From contig DJSG01000044.1 in the NCBI GenBank assembly GCA_002440265.1, positions 1-20,679 of the forward strand: a stretch of DNA of 20,679 nt, given 5' to 3'. A model generated the notes under the pieces. That model made no database searches, was not told where the DNA came from, and saw nothing but the letters and a program-made list of their open reading frames with translations. Numbering within the stretch: the first letter of the stretch is position 1; each line of letters starts with the position of its first letter. Positions 1 through 8,378 of the stretch are shown piece after piece. A program made the translations under genes and the position numbers. This stretch comes from Bacteroidales bacterium UBA6340 (GTDB lineage: Bacteria > Bacteroidota > Bacteroidia > Bacteroidales > Paludibacteraceae).

Positions 1-33
1 ATTCTTTTGTATTGCATCTGCCTTGGACGGTTC

Positions 34-109
34 TTTGGGGTGCCCCCCTGTCAGCCCCTGTTTCGGTACCCTCAACAGGGGCTGACAGGGGGCAAAAGTG
101 TACCCCAAA
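34..109. repeat. Long imperfect inverted repeat (hairpin) upstream of dxs
   Basis: A 19-base arm at 44-62 is perfectly complementary to 74-92 around an 11-base loop. One more pair (42 with 93, bulged C at 43) extends it. An outer 7-base arm, TTTGGGG at 34-40, pairs with CCCCAAA at 103-109 across an asymmetric internal loop. Neither side is followed by a T run, so it is not a typical intrinsic terminator. It could end a gene lying left of the window, or be a palindromic repeat element. The structure is seen directly; its role is unknown. Confidence 0.7.
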
Positions 110-156
110 ATTGCGTTTCTAAATGGACACTATAAGATGCGATATATGAAATCCCT

Positions 157-188
157 CTTGCATATATACGCAAAAAGCAGTAACTTTG
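157..188 (+). promoter_or_regulatory. Bacteroidetes-type promoter of the dxs operon
   Basis: The -7 box TAACTTTG at 181-188 matches TAnnTTTG exactly. It is preceded by CTTG at 157-160 as a -33 box, with the usual 20-base spacer. Transcription would begin near 194, leaving a leader of only about 14 bases before the dxs ATG. The leader is A-rich with no clear Shine-Dalgarno sequence, as is common in this phylum. Confidence 0.75.
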
Positions 189-207
189 CGGGCTAAATAT
201 ATGAGAA

Positions 208-2106
208 ATGGAATACAAGTATTTGAATGACATACATTACCCGAGCGACCTGAAGCGGTTGCCGCGTGAGGCGTTGCCGCGCGTGTGCGAGGAGGTACGG
301 GACTTTATCATACATGAGTTGAGCCATAACCCCGGGCACTTGGCATCGTCATTGGGCACCGTGGAACTGACCGTGGCGTTGCACTATGTGTTCGACACGC
401 CCGAAGACAAGTTGGTATGGGACGTGGGACACCAGGCTTATGCGCACAAGATACTGACAGGCAGGCGCGAGCGGTTCCATACCAACCGGCAGTTCAAGGG
501 GTTGGCACCGTTTCCGACACCTGCGGAGAGTGAATATGATGCTTTCGTTGCCGGGCATGCGAGCAACAGCATTTCAGCAGCCTTGGGCATAGAGATTGCC
601 GAGGAACGGCTTGCCGCCGAGGAAGGCAGACCGGCGCATAACGTGGTGGCTATCATAGGCGACGGGGCTATGACGGGCGGATTGGCATTCGAGGGGTTGA
701 ACAATACCTCGATGGACAATAATAATCTGCTTATCATACTGAATGACAACAATATGGCTATCGACCCCATAAAGGGCGGATTCACGCAGTACTTGGTGGA
801 TTTGACGACCAGTGCGCGGTACAACAAGTGGCGTTGGTGGCTGTATAATGCGGCGCGGCGGCTGCACCTGATTGACGAGAGCCGGAAGAGCAAGGTACTC
901 AGGTTCAACAACAACCTGAAGACCATACTCACCCATCAGTCGAAGAATATATTCCAGGGCTTGAACATCCGCTATTTCGGTCCGGCAAACGGCAACGACG
1001 TGGAGGACATGGTGCGGATACTGAGCGAGATAAAGAACTACAAGGGGCCGAAAGTGCTGCATATCGTGACGCGCAAAGGGTGCGGCTACGAGCCTGCGGA
1101 AAAGGACCAGACGACATGGCATGCGCCAGGGGAGTTCAATGCCGAGACAGGAGAACGCATACAAGGTGCGGCTGCGAATACACCGCTGTGGCAGGAGGTG
1201 TTCGGCAACAAACTGCTGCAACTGGCAGAGGAGAACGAGAAGATTGTGGGAGTGACGCCTGCGATGCCGAGCGGCTGCAGCATGAGTATCATGCAACAGG
1301 CGATGCCCGACCGTGTGTTCGACGTGGGGATTGCCGAAGGGCATGCGGTGACATTCTCGGCGGGTATGGCACAGCAGGGGTTGCTGCCGTATTGCAATGT
1401 GTATTCATCATTCCTGCAGCGGGCATACGACAATATCATTCACGATGTGGCGTTGCCGAAACTGCATGTGGTGCTGTGTATCGACCGCGCGGGGATAGTG
1501 GGGAATGACGGTGCGACGCACCACGGACTGCTGGATTTGGCGTATCTGCGTCCCGTGCCGAACATGATAATCGGTGCGCCGATGACGGGTGAGGCACTGG
1601 AACAGATGATGGAGATAGCGCAGACCGTGGACGGTCCGATAGCCATCCGCTACCCGCGGGGCAGGAGCGTGATGCGCCCGAATCTGCCACCGGTGGAGTT
1701 GGGCTTCGGGGCATATATCCGTCGCGGGACAGAGGTGGCGGTGCTGAGTATCGGTGCCATCGGCAACACGGTGAGCGAGGCGATTGAGGCGTTGTCGGAG
1801 AAAGGCAGGAGAGGTAAGTTTGCGCATTTCGATATGCGTTGGCTGAAACCCATTGACGACAATATCCTGCATCAGGTGGGAGAGAACTTCCAAAAGGTGA
1901 TTACCGTGGAAGACGGTGTGACGGAAGGCGGATTGGGCAGCGCGGTAGTGGAGTATATGGCTGACCACGGCTACACTCCGACCATTGTGCGGCTGGGCGT
2001 ACATGACCGGTTTGTGGAGCATGGCAGCACACAGGAGTTGTATCATCTGTTGAAATTAGACAAGGAAGGACTATGCGAATCATTATTGCAGGTGCTGGAG
2101 AGGTAG
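208..2106 (+). CDS. dxs: 1-deoxy-D-xylulose-5-phosphate synthase
   Basis: This cytosolic, thiamine-diphosphate-dependent enzyme condenses pyruvate with glyceraldehyde 3-phosphate, the first step of the MEP isoprenoid pathway. At 632 residues it matches the family (about 620-640). Visible signatures are NPGHLASSLG (H44), WDVGHQAYAHKILTGR (71-86), the thiamine-diphosphate motif GDGAMTGG from residue 151 ending in NDNN near 179-182, YFGP near 257, and DVGIAEGHAVTF with the catalytic glutamate at E377. The usual GPVDGHD reads GPANGND here, a modest family variation. The ATG lies just after a consensus promoter; an ATG at 201 is out of frame. The last 34 bases overlap trkA, so the genes are probably translationally coupled. 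The coding strand is strikingly G-rich. Confidence 0.97.
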   Translation: MEYKYLNDIHYPSDLKRLPREALPRVCEEVRDFIIHELSHNPGHLASSLGTVELTVALHYVFDTPEDKLVWDVGHQAYAHKILTGRRERFHTNRQFKGLAPFPTPAESEYDAFVAGHASNSISAALGIEIAEERLAAEEGRPAHNVVAIIGDGAMTGGLAFEGLNNTSMDNNNLLIILNDNNMAIDPIKGGFTQYLVDLTTSARYNKWRWWLYNAARRLHLIDESRKSKVLRFNNNLKTILTHQSKNIFQGLNIRYFGPANGNDVEDMVRILSEIKNYKGPKVLHIVTRKGCGYEPAEKDQTTWHAPGEFNAETGERIQGAAANTPLWQEVFGNKLLQLAEENEKIVGVTPAMPSGCSMSIMQQAMPDRVFDVGIAEGHAVTFSAGMAQQGLLPYCNVYSSFLQRAYDNIIHDVALPKLHVVLCIDRAGIVGNDGATHHGLLDLAYLRPVPNMIIGAPMTGEALEQMMEIAQTVDGPIAIRYPRGRSVMRPNLPPVELGFGAYIRRGTEVAVLSIGAIGNTVSEAIEALSEKGRRGKFAHFDMRWLKPIDDNILHQVGENFQKVITVEDGVTEGGLGSAVVEYMADHGYTPTIVRLGVHDRFVEHGSTQELYHLLKLDKEGLCESLLQVLER

Positions 2107-3404
2107 GCACGCACTTGGCAAAGTTGCTGTCGCGCGAGGATATGGACATCTGCCTGATGGACGAACGTCAGGAGCGATTGGGCGACTTGGACGCGAACTA
2201 CGACATGCTGACCAAGGTCGGCAGCCCGACTTCTATCCATGACCTCAAGGATATCGGCGTGCGCAATGCCGATTTGTTTATTGCCGTAACGCCTTTCGAG
2301 ACGGAGAACATCACGGCATGTATGCTCGCCAATCAGTTGGGGGCGAAGAAGACCCTCGCGCGCGTGGATAATTATGAGTATATCCAACCCGAGAACAAAC
2401 AACTGTTCGAGGCGATGGGGCTGAACCACCTCATCTACCCCGAAGTGCTGGCTGCGCACGAGATAGAGGCGGCACTGAAGACCAATTGGATGCGGTATCA
2501 CCTGACGCTGTGCGACGGGGTGCTGGAGATGTGCGTGATGAAAGTGCGTGCCGGTGCGCCGATGGTGGGGAAGCAGTTCATGTCGGGGTTCTTCAACCAC
2601 GGGTTGTATCGCGTAGTCGCCATCAAACGCGGGCAGGATACCATCATCCCGCGCGGACAAGACGAGATAATGGCGGGCGACATGGTGTATGCCGTCTGCA
2701 CCCACGACAATATGGAAACCCTGCGCGAACATGGCGGCAAACAGAAACGCGATATACGCAACATCATCTTCTATGGCGGCACCCGTATTGCCCAAAAGGC
2801 GGTGCAGAACCTGCCCGACGGACTGAATATCAAGATACTGGAGGCAGACCGCGACTTGTGCTACCGATTGAGCGAGAAAGTGAACAAGGCGTTGATTATC
2901 AACATCGACGGCAGTGACATGGAGGCGTTGAAAGACGAGGGCATACAGGACGCGGACGCTTTTGTGGCAGTGACGGAACACAGCGAGGCGAACATCTTCG
3001 GTTGCCTTGCCGCCAAGCGGTTCGGCGTGAAGAAGACCATTGCCGATGTGGAGAATATCGACTATATCCCTATGGCTGAGGGACTTGACATCGGCTCTGT
3101 ACTCAACAAGAAGACCATCACGGCATCGTACATCTACCAGATGTTGCTGGACGCGAGTGTGCTGAATGTGCGCAACCTGACCAACGCCGACGCCGAGATA
3201 GTGGAGTTTATGGCAGAGGAAGGCAGCCGCATCACGCACCACAAGATACGCAATTTGGGGCTTCCTGTGGATGCCAATATAGGTGCTATTGTGCGTGCCG
3301 GCGAGGGCATATTGGTCAATGGTGAGACACAAGTCATACCCGGCGACCAGGTAGTGGTGTTCTGCAAACAGCACGTACTGAGGCAGTTGGAACGTTTTTT
3401 CTGA
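2073..3404 (+). CDS. trkA: Trk potassium uptake regulatory subunit TrkA
   Basis: This is a peripheral, cytoplasmic NAD(H)-binding subunit that gates the TrkH channel. The 443 residues form two tandem RCK units. The first Rossmann fold starts at once with IIIAGAGEVG (GAGEVG 7-12) and an acidic strand-2 end at D30. The second has IIFYGGTRIAQ (about 231-241) followed by EADRD near 257. Each is followed by a TrkA-C-like segment (about 140-220 and 360-443). The glycine-rich loop so near the N terminus fixes the start inside dxs, a 34-base overlap. trkH follows 18 bases after the stop. The dxs-trkA-trkH order is, from memory, common in Bacteroidales. Confidence 0.96.
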   Translation: MRIIIAGAGEVGTHLAKLLSREDMDICLMDERQERLGDLDANYDMLTKVGSPTSIHDLKDIGVRNADLFIAVTPFETENITACMLANQLGAKKTLARVDNYEYIQPENKQLFEAMGLNHLIYPEVLAAHEIEAALKTNWMRYHLTLCDGVLEMCVMKVRAGAPMVGKQFMSGFFNHGLYRVVAIKRGQDTIIPRGQDEIMAGDMVYAVCTHDNMETLREHGGKQKRDIRNIIFYGGTRIAQKAVQNLPDGLNIKILEADRDLCYRLSEKVNKALIINIDGSDMEALKDEGIQDADAFVAVTEHSEANIFGCLAAKRFGVKKTIADVENIDYIPMAEGLDIGSVLNKKTITASYIYQMLLDASVLNVRNLTNADAEIVEFMAEEGSRITHHKIRNLGLPVDANIGAIVRAGEGILVNGETQVIPGDQVVVFCKQHVLRQLERFF

Positions 3405-3422
3405 TTTATCGGAACTTTTTAC

Positions 3423-4922
3423 ATGACTCGGACATTCAATTGGCGGTTGGTCTTCAAGACGATGGGTGTGCTACTATGCATAGAGGCACTGTTTATGCTG
3501 GTGCCTACACTCGTATCGTGGTTGTATGACGATGCCGATACGTGTGCATTCCTTGTATCCACATTGCTGACATTGTCAGCGGGTCTGCTGCTATGGCTGT
3601 GCGGACGCAATGCGCTCAGGCACGTGGGAGAGCGCGAGGGATATGTGATTGTGGCGTTGGTATGGGTGATATTTTCTATCTTTGGCATGCTACCCTACTA
3701 TCTGAGCGGGCAGATAGAGACCATCACCGATGCATGGTTTGAGACCATGTCGGGCTTCACCACCACGGGAGCCTCCATTATCCCCGATGTGGAGGTGATG
3801 ACGCACGGCGTACTCTTCTGGCGTGCCATGACCCATTGGATTGGCGGTATGGGGATTATCGTGCTGAGTGTGGCGATACTACCTATGTTCGGCTTGGGCG
3901 GAATGCAGTTGTATGCCGCCGAGGCTACGGGGGTGAGTTACGAAAAACTGTCGCCCCGTATTGCGGACACCGCCAAGCACATGTGGGGGATGTACATCTT
4001 TCTGACCTTGGCAGAAACAGGTATCCTGTGGCTGCTCGGTATGGACGGATTCGACTCGGTATGCCACTCGATGTCCACCATAGCGACGGGCGGCTTCTCC
4101 ACCAAGAATGCCAGTATCATCAACTACTCACCTGCCATCCAGTACACCATCACCCTGTTCATGTTTCTCTCGGGAATCAACTTCACACAACTCATATTCC
4201 TGTTCCGCGGCAAACCGGCGCGCTTGTTTCATGACGAAGAGACCCGATGGTATGCCGGCGCGGTGGCATTATGCACCATAGTGCTGGGCACGGGGTTGTT
4301 CTTGCACTACAATTTCATTGAGCCCATACCCAACCGGTTTATCGTGGACGCAGACTTCTTTGCAGACGCGGAACGGGCTTTTCGCAAGAGTTTCTTTACT
4401 GTGGTGTCGGCCATGACCACCACGGGCTTTGCGGCGAGCGACTATATGACTTGGCCTAAACTGTTTTGGGCGATGGTCTTCTTTATGATGTTCACCGGAG
4501 CCTCATCGGGCAGTACGTGCGGTGGTATCAAATGGGTGCGAATAGGTATCTTTGCCAAGAGTGCCACCACCGAACTCAAACGCCGTATCCACCCCAATGC
4601 CATCCTGCCGGTGCGTTTCAACGGGCGTGCCGTGCAGGAACAGACTATCAGTAATGTGATGGCTTTTATGTTCTTCTATATTGCCATTATTGTGGTCACA
4701 GTACTAATCTTCTGTGCCACAGGTGTGGCTTTCGATGAGGCTATCGGTACTGCCGTCTCGGGCATCGGCAATGTGGGTGTGAGTATCGGCAGTTTTGGTC
4801 CTTCAGGTACGTATGCCGCTTTCCCGACCATTGCTAAATGGACAATGACAGCGGTCATGCTCATCGGTCGTTTGGAGATATTCACCGTGCTGTTACTCTT
4901 CACCAAAGCCCTTTGGAAATAG
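3423..4922 (+). CDS. trkH: Trk system potassium uptake protein TrkH
   Basis: This is the inner-membrane K+ translocating subunit, the partner of TrkA encoded directly upstream. The 499 residues are strongly hydrophobic and show the four pore-loop repeats of the SKT family: GFTTTGASI, STIATGGFST, SAMTTTGFAAS and SGIGNVGVS. Each supplies a filter glycine. The conserved SGSTCGGIKWVRI segment follows the third repeat, and an internal LSVAILPMFGLGGMQLYAAE block is typical of TrkH. The start ATG lies 18 bases after the trkA stop in an AT-rich gap, so co-transcription is very likely. Length and motifs are complete, so the gene looks functional. Confidence 0.96.
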   Translation: MTRTFNWRLVFKTMGVLLCIEALFMLVPTLVSWLYDDADTCAFLVSTLLTLSAGLLLWLCGRNALRHVGEREGYVIVALVWVIFSIFGMLPYYLSGQIETITDAWFETMSGFTTTGASIIPDVEVMTHGVLFWRAMTHWIGGMGIIVLSVAILPMFGLGGMQLYAAEATGVSYEKLSPRIADTAKHMWGMYIFLTLAETGILWLLGMDGFDSVCHSMSTIATGGFSTKNASIINYSPAIQYTITLFMFLSGINFTQLIFLFRGKPARLFHDEETRWYAGAVALCTIVLGTGLFLHYNFIEPIPNRFIVDADFFADAERAFRKSFFTVVSAMTTTGFAASDYMTWPKLFWAMVFFMMFTGASSGSTCGGIKWVRIGIFAKSATTELKRRIHPNAILPVRFNGRAVQEQTISNVMAFMFFYIAIIVVTVLIFCATGVAFDEAIGTAVSGIGNVGVSIGSFGPSGTYAAFPTIAKWTMTAVMLIGRLEIFTVLLLFTKALWK

Positions 4923-4925
4923 CCT

Positions 4926-6437
4926 ATGCGCCCAAGCAAGATATGCCTCATATTATGGATTGTGATAGCCCTGCTGGCGGGGGTGTGCTTGGTCGTGCCT
5001 GCTGACGGGTGGCATATCGGCACGTTCAACCTCAGGTGGCCGACACTCGCCAAAGCACTTGACCTGCAGCAAGATACTATCATCACGCAAGACTCTGTTC
5101 TCGTTGCCGATATCATAGCCGAAGAGACCGAGATAGACGAAGATGCGGCACCGGCACCCGTCACGGAGAAGCCGACAGCCCCTGTGGCAGCAATACCTCC
5201 CGTGCCGACCCCCGATACACCCGCGATAGACCCGCGACAGTATCTTCGTGCTTTCTATGATGCCCTTCCTACTGCGCGCAACCGGCAAGTGCGCGTGGTG
5301 CATTACGGCGACTCCCAAATCGAGGAAGACCGCATCACCATGGTGCTGCGCGAGCGTTTGCAAGACCGATATGGTGGCGGCGGAGTCGGGCTCATACCCC
5401 TCCACCAGACCATCCCTACCCGCAGCCTGCACCAGTCGCTTGAGATGAACGGCACCTTCCAGACCCCGCAAGGCGGACCCAAACGCTATATCGTCTATGG
5501 TCCCAAGTCCATGCGCCTCACCACGGGCGACTACGGCGTCATGGGGCAGGTGGCGGTCATGAACGACTCCGTATGTGCGGGCAGCGAAGACCTGCGTCTC
5601 ATCACCGAGCCCATGGACAACGGGCACTCCTACAACTATTTCAGCCAAGTACGACTGCTCTCACGCGGTGTGCAAGCCCAAGTCCGTCCGCGACGTGGCG
5701 GCACCTACACCTTATTTAATGATGGCATCGCCACCCTACCCGACAGCACCACACGCTGCGAGATACGCCTGCAAGGCAAAGGCATGGTCTATGGACTCAG
5801 CCTCGAGACCCCCACAGGCATCATTGTGGACAACATACCCATGCGCGGCAGTTCGGGCACCGTCTTCACACAGATACAGCGCAGCGAACTGACCGATTTC
5901 TTCGAGGACACAAACACGCGCCTGATAATCATGCAGTACGGCGGCAACATGATACCGCAAACCGAGAACCCCTCCACCATCTCGGGCTATGTCAAGAGCC
6001 TGCGCAGGCAGGTGGAATACCTGCGCAAATGCGCACCCAACGCTGCCATTCTCTTCATCGGACCGAGCGACATGTCCAAGCGCATCGATGGCGAGATGAC
6101 CACCAACCCGCTCATTCCCTATATGGACCGCCTCCTCGCCCGCATGGCGCACGACGAACACATCGGCTACTGGAGCATCTACCAGGCCATGGGCGGGCAC
6201 AACAGCATGCTCGCGTGGCAGAAGCGCGGTCTGGCGGGGCGCGACTATATCCATTTCACACGCCGAGGAGCCGACAAAATAGGCGATATGCTGGCAGACT
6301 GGCTGCTGGAAATACCTGATTTCCAACCCGTCACGCCTACAGATACCCTCATCACCCAACCCGATACCACCCTCACTATACCCACAGAATCCATCCAAAG
6401 CCCCCTCTCTGAGGGGGTTGGGGGAGTTTTTTTATGA
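4926..6437 (+). CDS. SGNH/GDSL-hydrolase-family envelope protein
   Basis: The 503-residue protein has an N-terminal membrane anchor or uncleaved signal (hydrophobic 7-25). An acidic then proline-rich linker (about 60-105) follows, and then an SGNH-type domain. Block I is VVHYGDSQIEEDR with a candidate nucleophile S130. A GGN motif follows in IIMQYGGNMIP. Block V is DYIHFTRRGA with D440 and H443. Such proteins beside MBOAT acyltransferases usually act on acyl groups of exported polysaccharides or peptidoglycan; the substrate here is unknown. It starts 3 bases after the trkH stop and overlaps the MBOAT gene by 4 (ATGA). Its last dozen residues (SPLSEGVGGVFL) are encoded by a mobile-type DNA repeat, so the C terminus may not be ancestral. 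From here the coding strand becomes C-rich. Confidence 0.8.
   Translation: MRPSKICLILWIVIALLAGVCLVVPADGWHIGTFNLRWPTLAKALDLQQDTIITQDSVLVADIIAEETEIDEDAAPAPVTEKPTAPVAAIPPVPTPDTPAIDPRQYLRAFYDALPTARNRQVRVVHYGDSQIEEDRITMVLRERLQDRYGGGGVGLIPLHQTIPTRSLHQSLEMNGTFQTPQGGPKRYIVYGPKSMRLTTGDYGVMGQVAVMNDSVCAGSEDLRLITEPMDNGHSYNYFSQVRLLSRGVQAQVRPRRGGTYTLFNDGIATLPDSTTRCEIRLQGKGMVYGLSLETPTGIIVDNIPMRGSSGTVFTQIQRSELTDFFEDTNTRLIIMQYGGNMIPQTENPSTISGYVKSLRRQVEYLRKCAPNAAILFIGPSDMSKRIDGEMTTNPLIPYMDRLLARMAHDEHIGYWSIYQAMGGHNSMLAWQKRGLAGRDYIHFTRRGADKIGDMLADWLLEIPDFQPVTPTDTLITQPDTTLTIPTESIQSPLSEGVGGVFL
6399..6433 (+). repeat. REP-like G/C-rich palindromic repeat at the SGNH-MBOAT junction
   Basis: CCCCCTC (6401-6407), a TCT loop and GAGGGGG (6411-6417) form a 7-bp hairpin. 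TTGGGGGAG and seven T residues (6427-6433) follow, ending exactly at the MBOAT ATG. Two related copies lie in this window (9024-9050 and, degenerate, 13536-13560). Hairpin plus T7 looks like an intrinsic terminator, but it lies inside a tightly packed operon with overlapping genes. It may lower expression of the downstream genes or simply be tolerated. Confidence 0.75.
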
Positions 6438-8365
6438 CCTTCCTCCACCACATATTCGCCTTCGACAGCAACAGCCCCTTGCTCTTCACTCAGTTCTATT
6501 TCTGGGCGTTTTTCGCGTTGGTATATACGGTGTTTGCCATCATCATGGAGGCACGTCCCCTGCGCCGTCGGGGCACCGACCCGATCGCACAGCCCTCGCG
6601 CACACGCCTCCACCTGCGCAACGTCTTCCTCATGGCGGTCAGTTGGTTCTTCTACTACAAGACCAGCGGCATCTTCCTCCTCATTCTCCTCTTCGTCACC
6701 CTCAGCGACTGGCTCATCGCGCAGCAAATCTACCGCAACCAACAGCAGCACAACGACATCAAAGCCCGCACTTGGCTGATAATCAGCGTCATCATCGACC
6801 TCGGACTGCTCTGCTATTTCAAGTATGCCTACTTCTTCACCAACATGGTGAACGACCTCTTCGGCACGCATTTCGCCGTTTTCGACATCTTTGCCTACAT
6901 CGGCAACGGCTTTCGCGAGTCGGGGCGGTTCATGGTGGACACCATCGTCCTGCCCGTCGGCATCTCGTTCTACATCTTCCAGGTCATCTCCTACACCGCC
7001 GACGTCTTCCGCGGGCGTATCCAACCCGTCCGCAACCTCCTCGACTTCGGCTTCTATGTCAGTTTCTTCCCCCAACTGGTAGCAGGACCTATCGTCCGCG
7101 CCAACGAGTTCATACCCCAACTCTACCGCCCCTTCCGCCTCAGCCGCCGGCTCGCCGGGTTAGCCGTCTTTTGGATACTCAATGGGCTTGCCAAGAAGAT
7201 TATACACAGTGATTATCTGGCAGTTAACTTCATCGACCGCGTCTTCGACAACCCGCTTCTCTTCTCCGGCTTCGAGAACCTCTTCGCCCTTTTCGCCTAC
7301 TCCATGCAGGTCTATGCCGACTTCTCCGGCTACACCGACATTGCCATCGGCGTGGCGATGCTCATGGGCTTCTACCTGCCGCAGAACTTCGACTCGCCCT
7401 ACAAGTCCCTGAACCCGCAGGAGTTCTGGCGTCGCTGGCACATGTCACTCAGCCGATGGCTCAAGACCTACCTCTACATCCCCCTCGGAGGCAACCGCAA
7501 TGCCACTTTCGGCACGTTCTTCTGGATAGCACTCATCGCACTTATCGCGTTGATACTCACCGGCTCATGGTGGATAGCGGGCGTCATTCTCGCCATTGCG
7601 GTCGTGGTGGTCATCGTCGCCATTCGCGTACCTTCCCACCGCAAACTGCTGTGGTCCAACCTCAACTCCTTCATCACCATGCTCCTCGGCGGACTCTGGC
7701 ACGGGGCAAGTTGGAACTTCATGATATGGGGCGGACTGAATGGCATCGGCATGATTATCTACAAGTTATGGAAGCAGACCAACTGGCACCTCCGCATGGC
7801 ACTGGTCACGCTCACCACCGCAGCCCTCCTGCTCGCCTACGCGCAATGGCATCTCCCTGTCCTCAACCTGTTCCGTATCTGGATGCTCATCATCTGTGCC
7901 GGCACCCTCATTCGCTACATCAACTTCCTAATTTACAGAGGAAAAGAACCTGCTCATTACGCATTGCGCATTGTGCATTACGCATTGTCCACCGCATGGG
8001 CGGTTGCGCAGACATTCACCTTCATCACCTTCACGCGGCTCTTCTTCCGCTCGGGCAGCAACCTCGACCCCGCCTCGGCAAACCAACAGGCATGGGAGAC
8101 GGCACGCAACATGGTCAACCAAATAGGCGGGGCATGGAACAGCAGTATCATCCCCGACTTCCTCTACGAATATCGCAAAGTGGTGATACTCTTTGCCTTA
8201 GGTATGCTCATTCATTGGCTGCCCACACGTTGGAAACGCTGGTATCGCATTCGCTTTGCCACACTGCCGCTCTGGGCTGTCGTACTCATTTCGGTGGCGG
8301 TCATCATCGTCATCTATCAATTCATAACCGCTGATTTACAAGCATTTATCTACTTCCAATTCTAA
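6434..8365 (+). CDS. MBOAT-family membrane O-acyltransferase (AlgI/DltB type)
   Basis: This is a polytopic inner-membrane protein of 643 residues. MBOAT proteins of this branch move acyl (often acetyl) groups across the membrane onto exported polymers. Seen here are the VLPVGISFYIFQVISYTADV block, the AFSYSMQ/YADFSGYTDIAIG-like segment around 290-315, FWRRWHMSLSRWLKTYLYIPLGG (H336), and GGLWHGASWNFMIWGG, which carries the expected catalytic histidine H423. The acyl-donor pool and the glycan acceptor cannot be told. The partner is the SGNH protein just upstream (4-base overlap). It is longer than AlgI (about 520 residues); part of the excess is a repeat-derived stretch near residues 505-520. 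The start is set by the ATGA overlap. Confidence 0.9.
   Translation: MTFLHHIFAFDSNSPLLFTQFYFWAFFALVYTVFAIIMEARPLRRRGTDPIAQPSRTRLHLRNVFLMAVSWFFYYKTSGIFLLILLFVTLSDWLIAQQIYRNQQQHNDIKARTWLIISVIIDLGLLCYFKYAYFFTNMVNDLFGTHFAVFDIFAYIGNGFRESGRFMVDTIVLPVGISFYIFQVISYTADVFRGRIQPVRNLLDFGFYVSFFPQLVAGPIVRANEFIPQLYRPFRLSRRLAGLAVFWILNGLAKKIIHSDYLAVNFIDRVFDNPLLFSGFENLFALFAYSMQVYADFSGYTDIAIGVAMLMGFYLPQNFDSPYKSLNPQEFWRRWHMSLSRWLKTYLYIPLGGNRNATFGTFFWIALIALIALILTGSWWIAGVILAIAVVVVIVAIRVPSHRKLLWSNLNSFITMLLGGLWHGASWNFMIWGGLNGIGMIIYKLWKQTNWHLRMALVTLTTAALLLAYAQWHLPVLNLFRIWMLIICAGTLIRYINFLIYRGKEPAHYALRIVHYALSTAWAVAQTFTFITFTRLFFRSGSNLDPASANQQAWETARNMVNQIGGAWNSSIIPDFLYEYRKVVILFALGMLIHWLPTRWKRWYRIRFATLPLWAVVLISVAVIIVIYQFITADLQAFIYFQF
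7955..7987 (+). repeat. Heptamer tandem repeat inside the MBOAT gene
   Basis: About 4.7 copies of a 7-base unit (CATTACG, CATTGCG, CATTGTG, CATTACG, CATTG) run in phase through the MBOAT gene and encode HYALRIVHYAL. Because 21 bases equal three units, the peptide repeats every seven residues. Similar CATT-rich repeats are common between genes in Bacteroidales, and one lies at 9173-9250. An insertion into a non-conserved part of the gene is therefore likely. Confidence 0.75.
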
Positions 8366-8378
8366 AACGAATCACAAT

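Noticed and set aside
2043..3374. Long open frame of 443 codons on the reverse strand opposite trkA
   Set aside because: trkA on the forward strand has full family motifs; the antisense frame has no recognisable domain and arises from codon bias.
6401..6433. True end of the dxs operon at the hairpin plus T7
   Set aside because: The SGNH and MBOAT genes overlap by four bases across it and no promoter precedes MBOAT, so an operon end here is unlikely; it is treated as a repeat.
6245..7120. Reverse-strand open frame of 291 codons rich in D, E and V
   Set aside because: It is antisense to the SGNH and MBOAT genes and its acidic composition is what complementing their C-rich codons produces.
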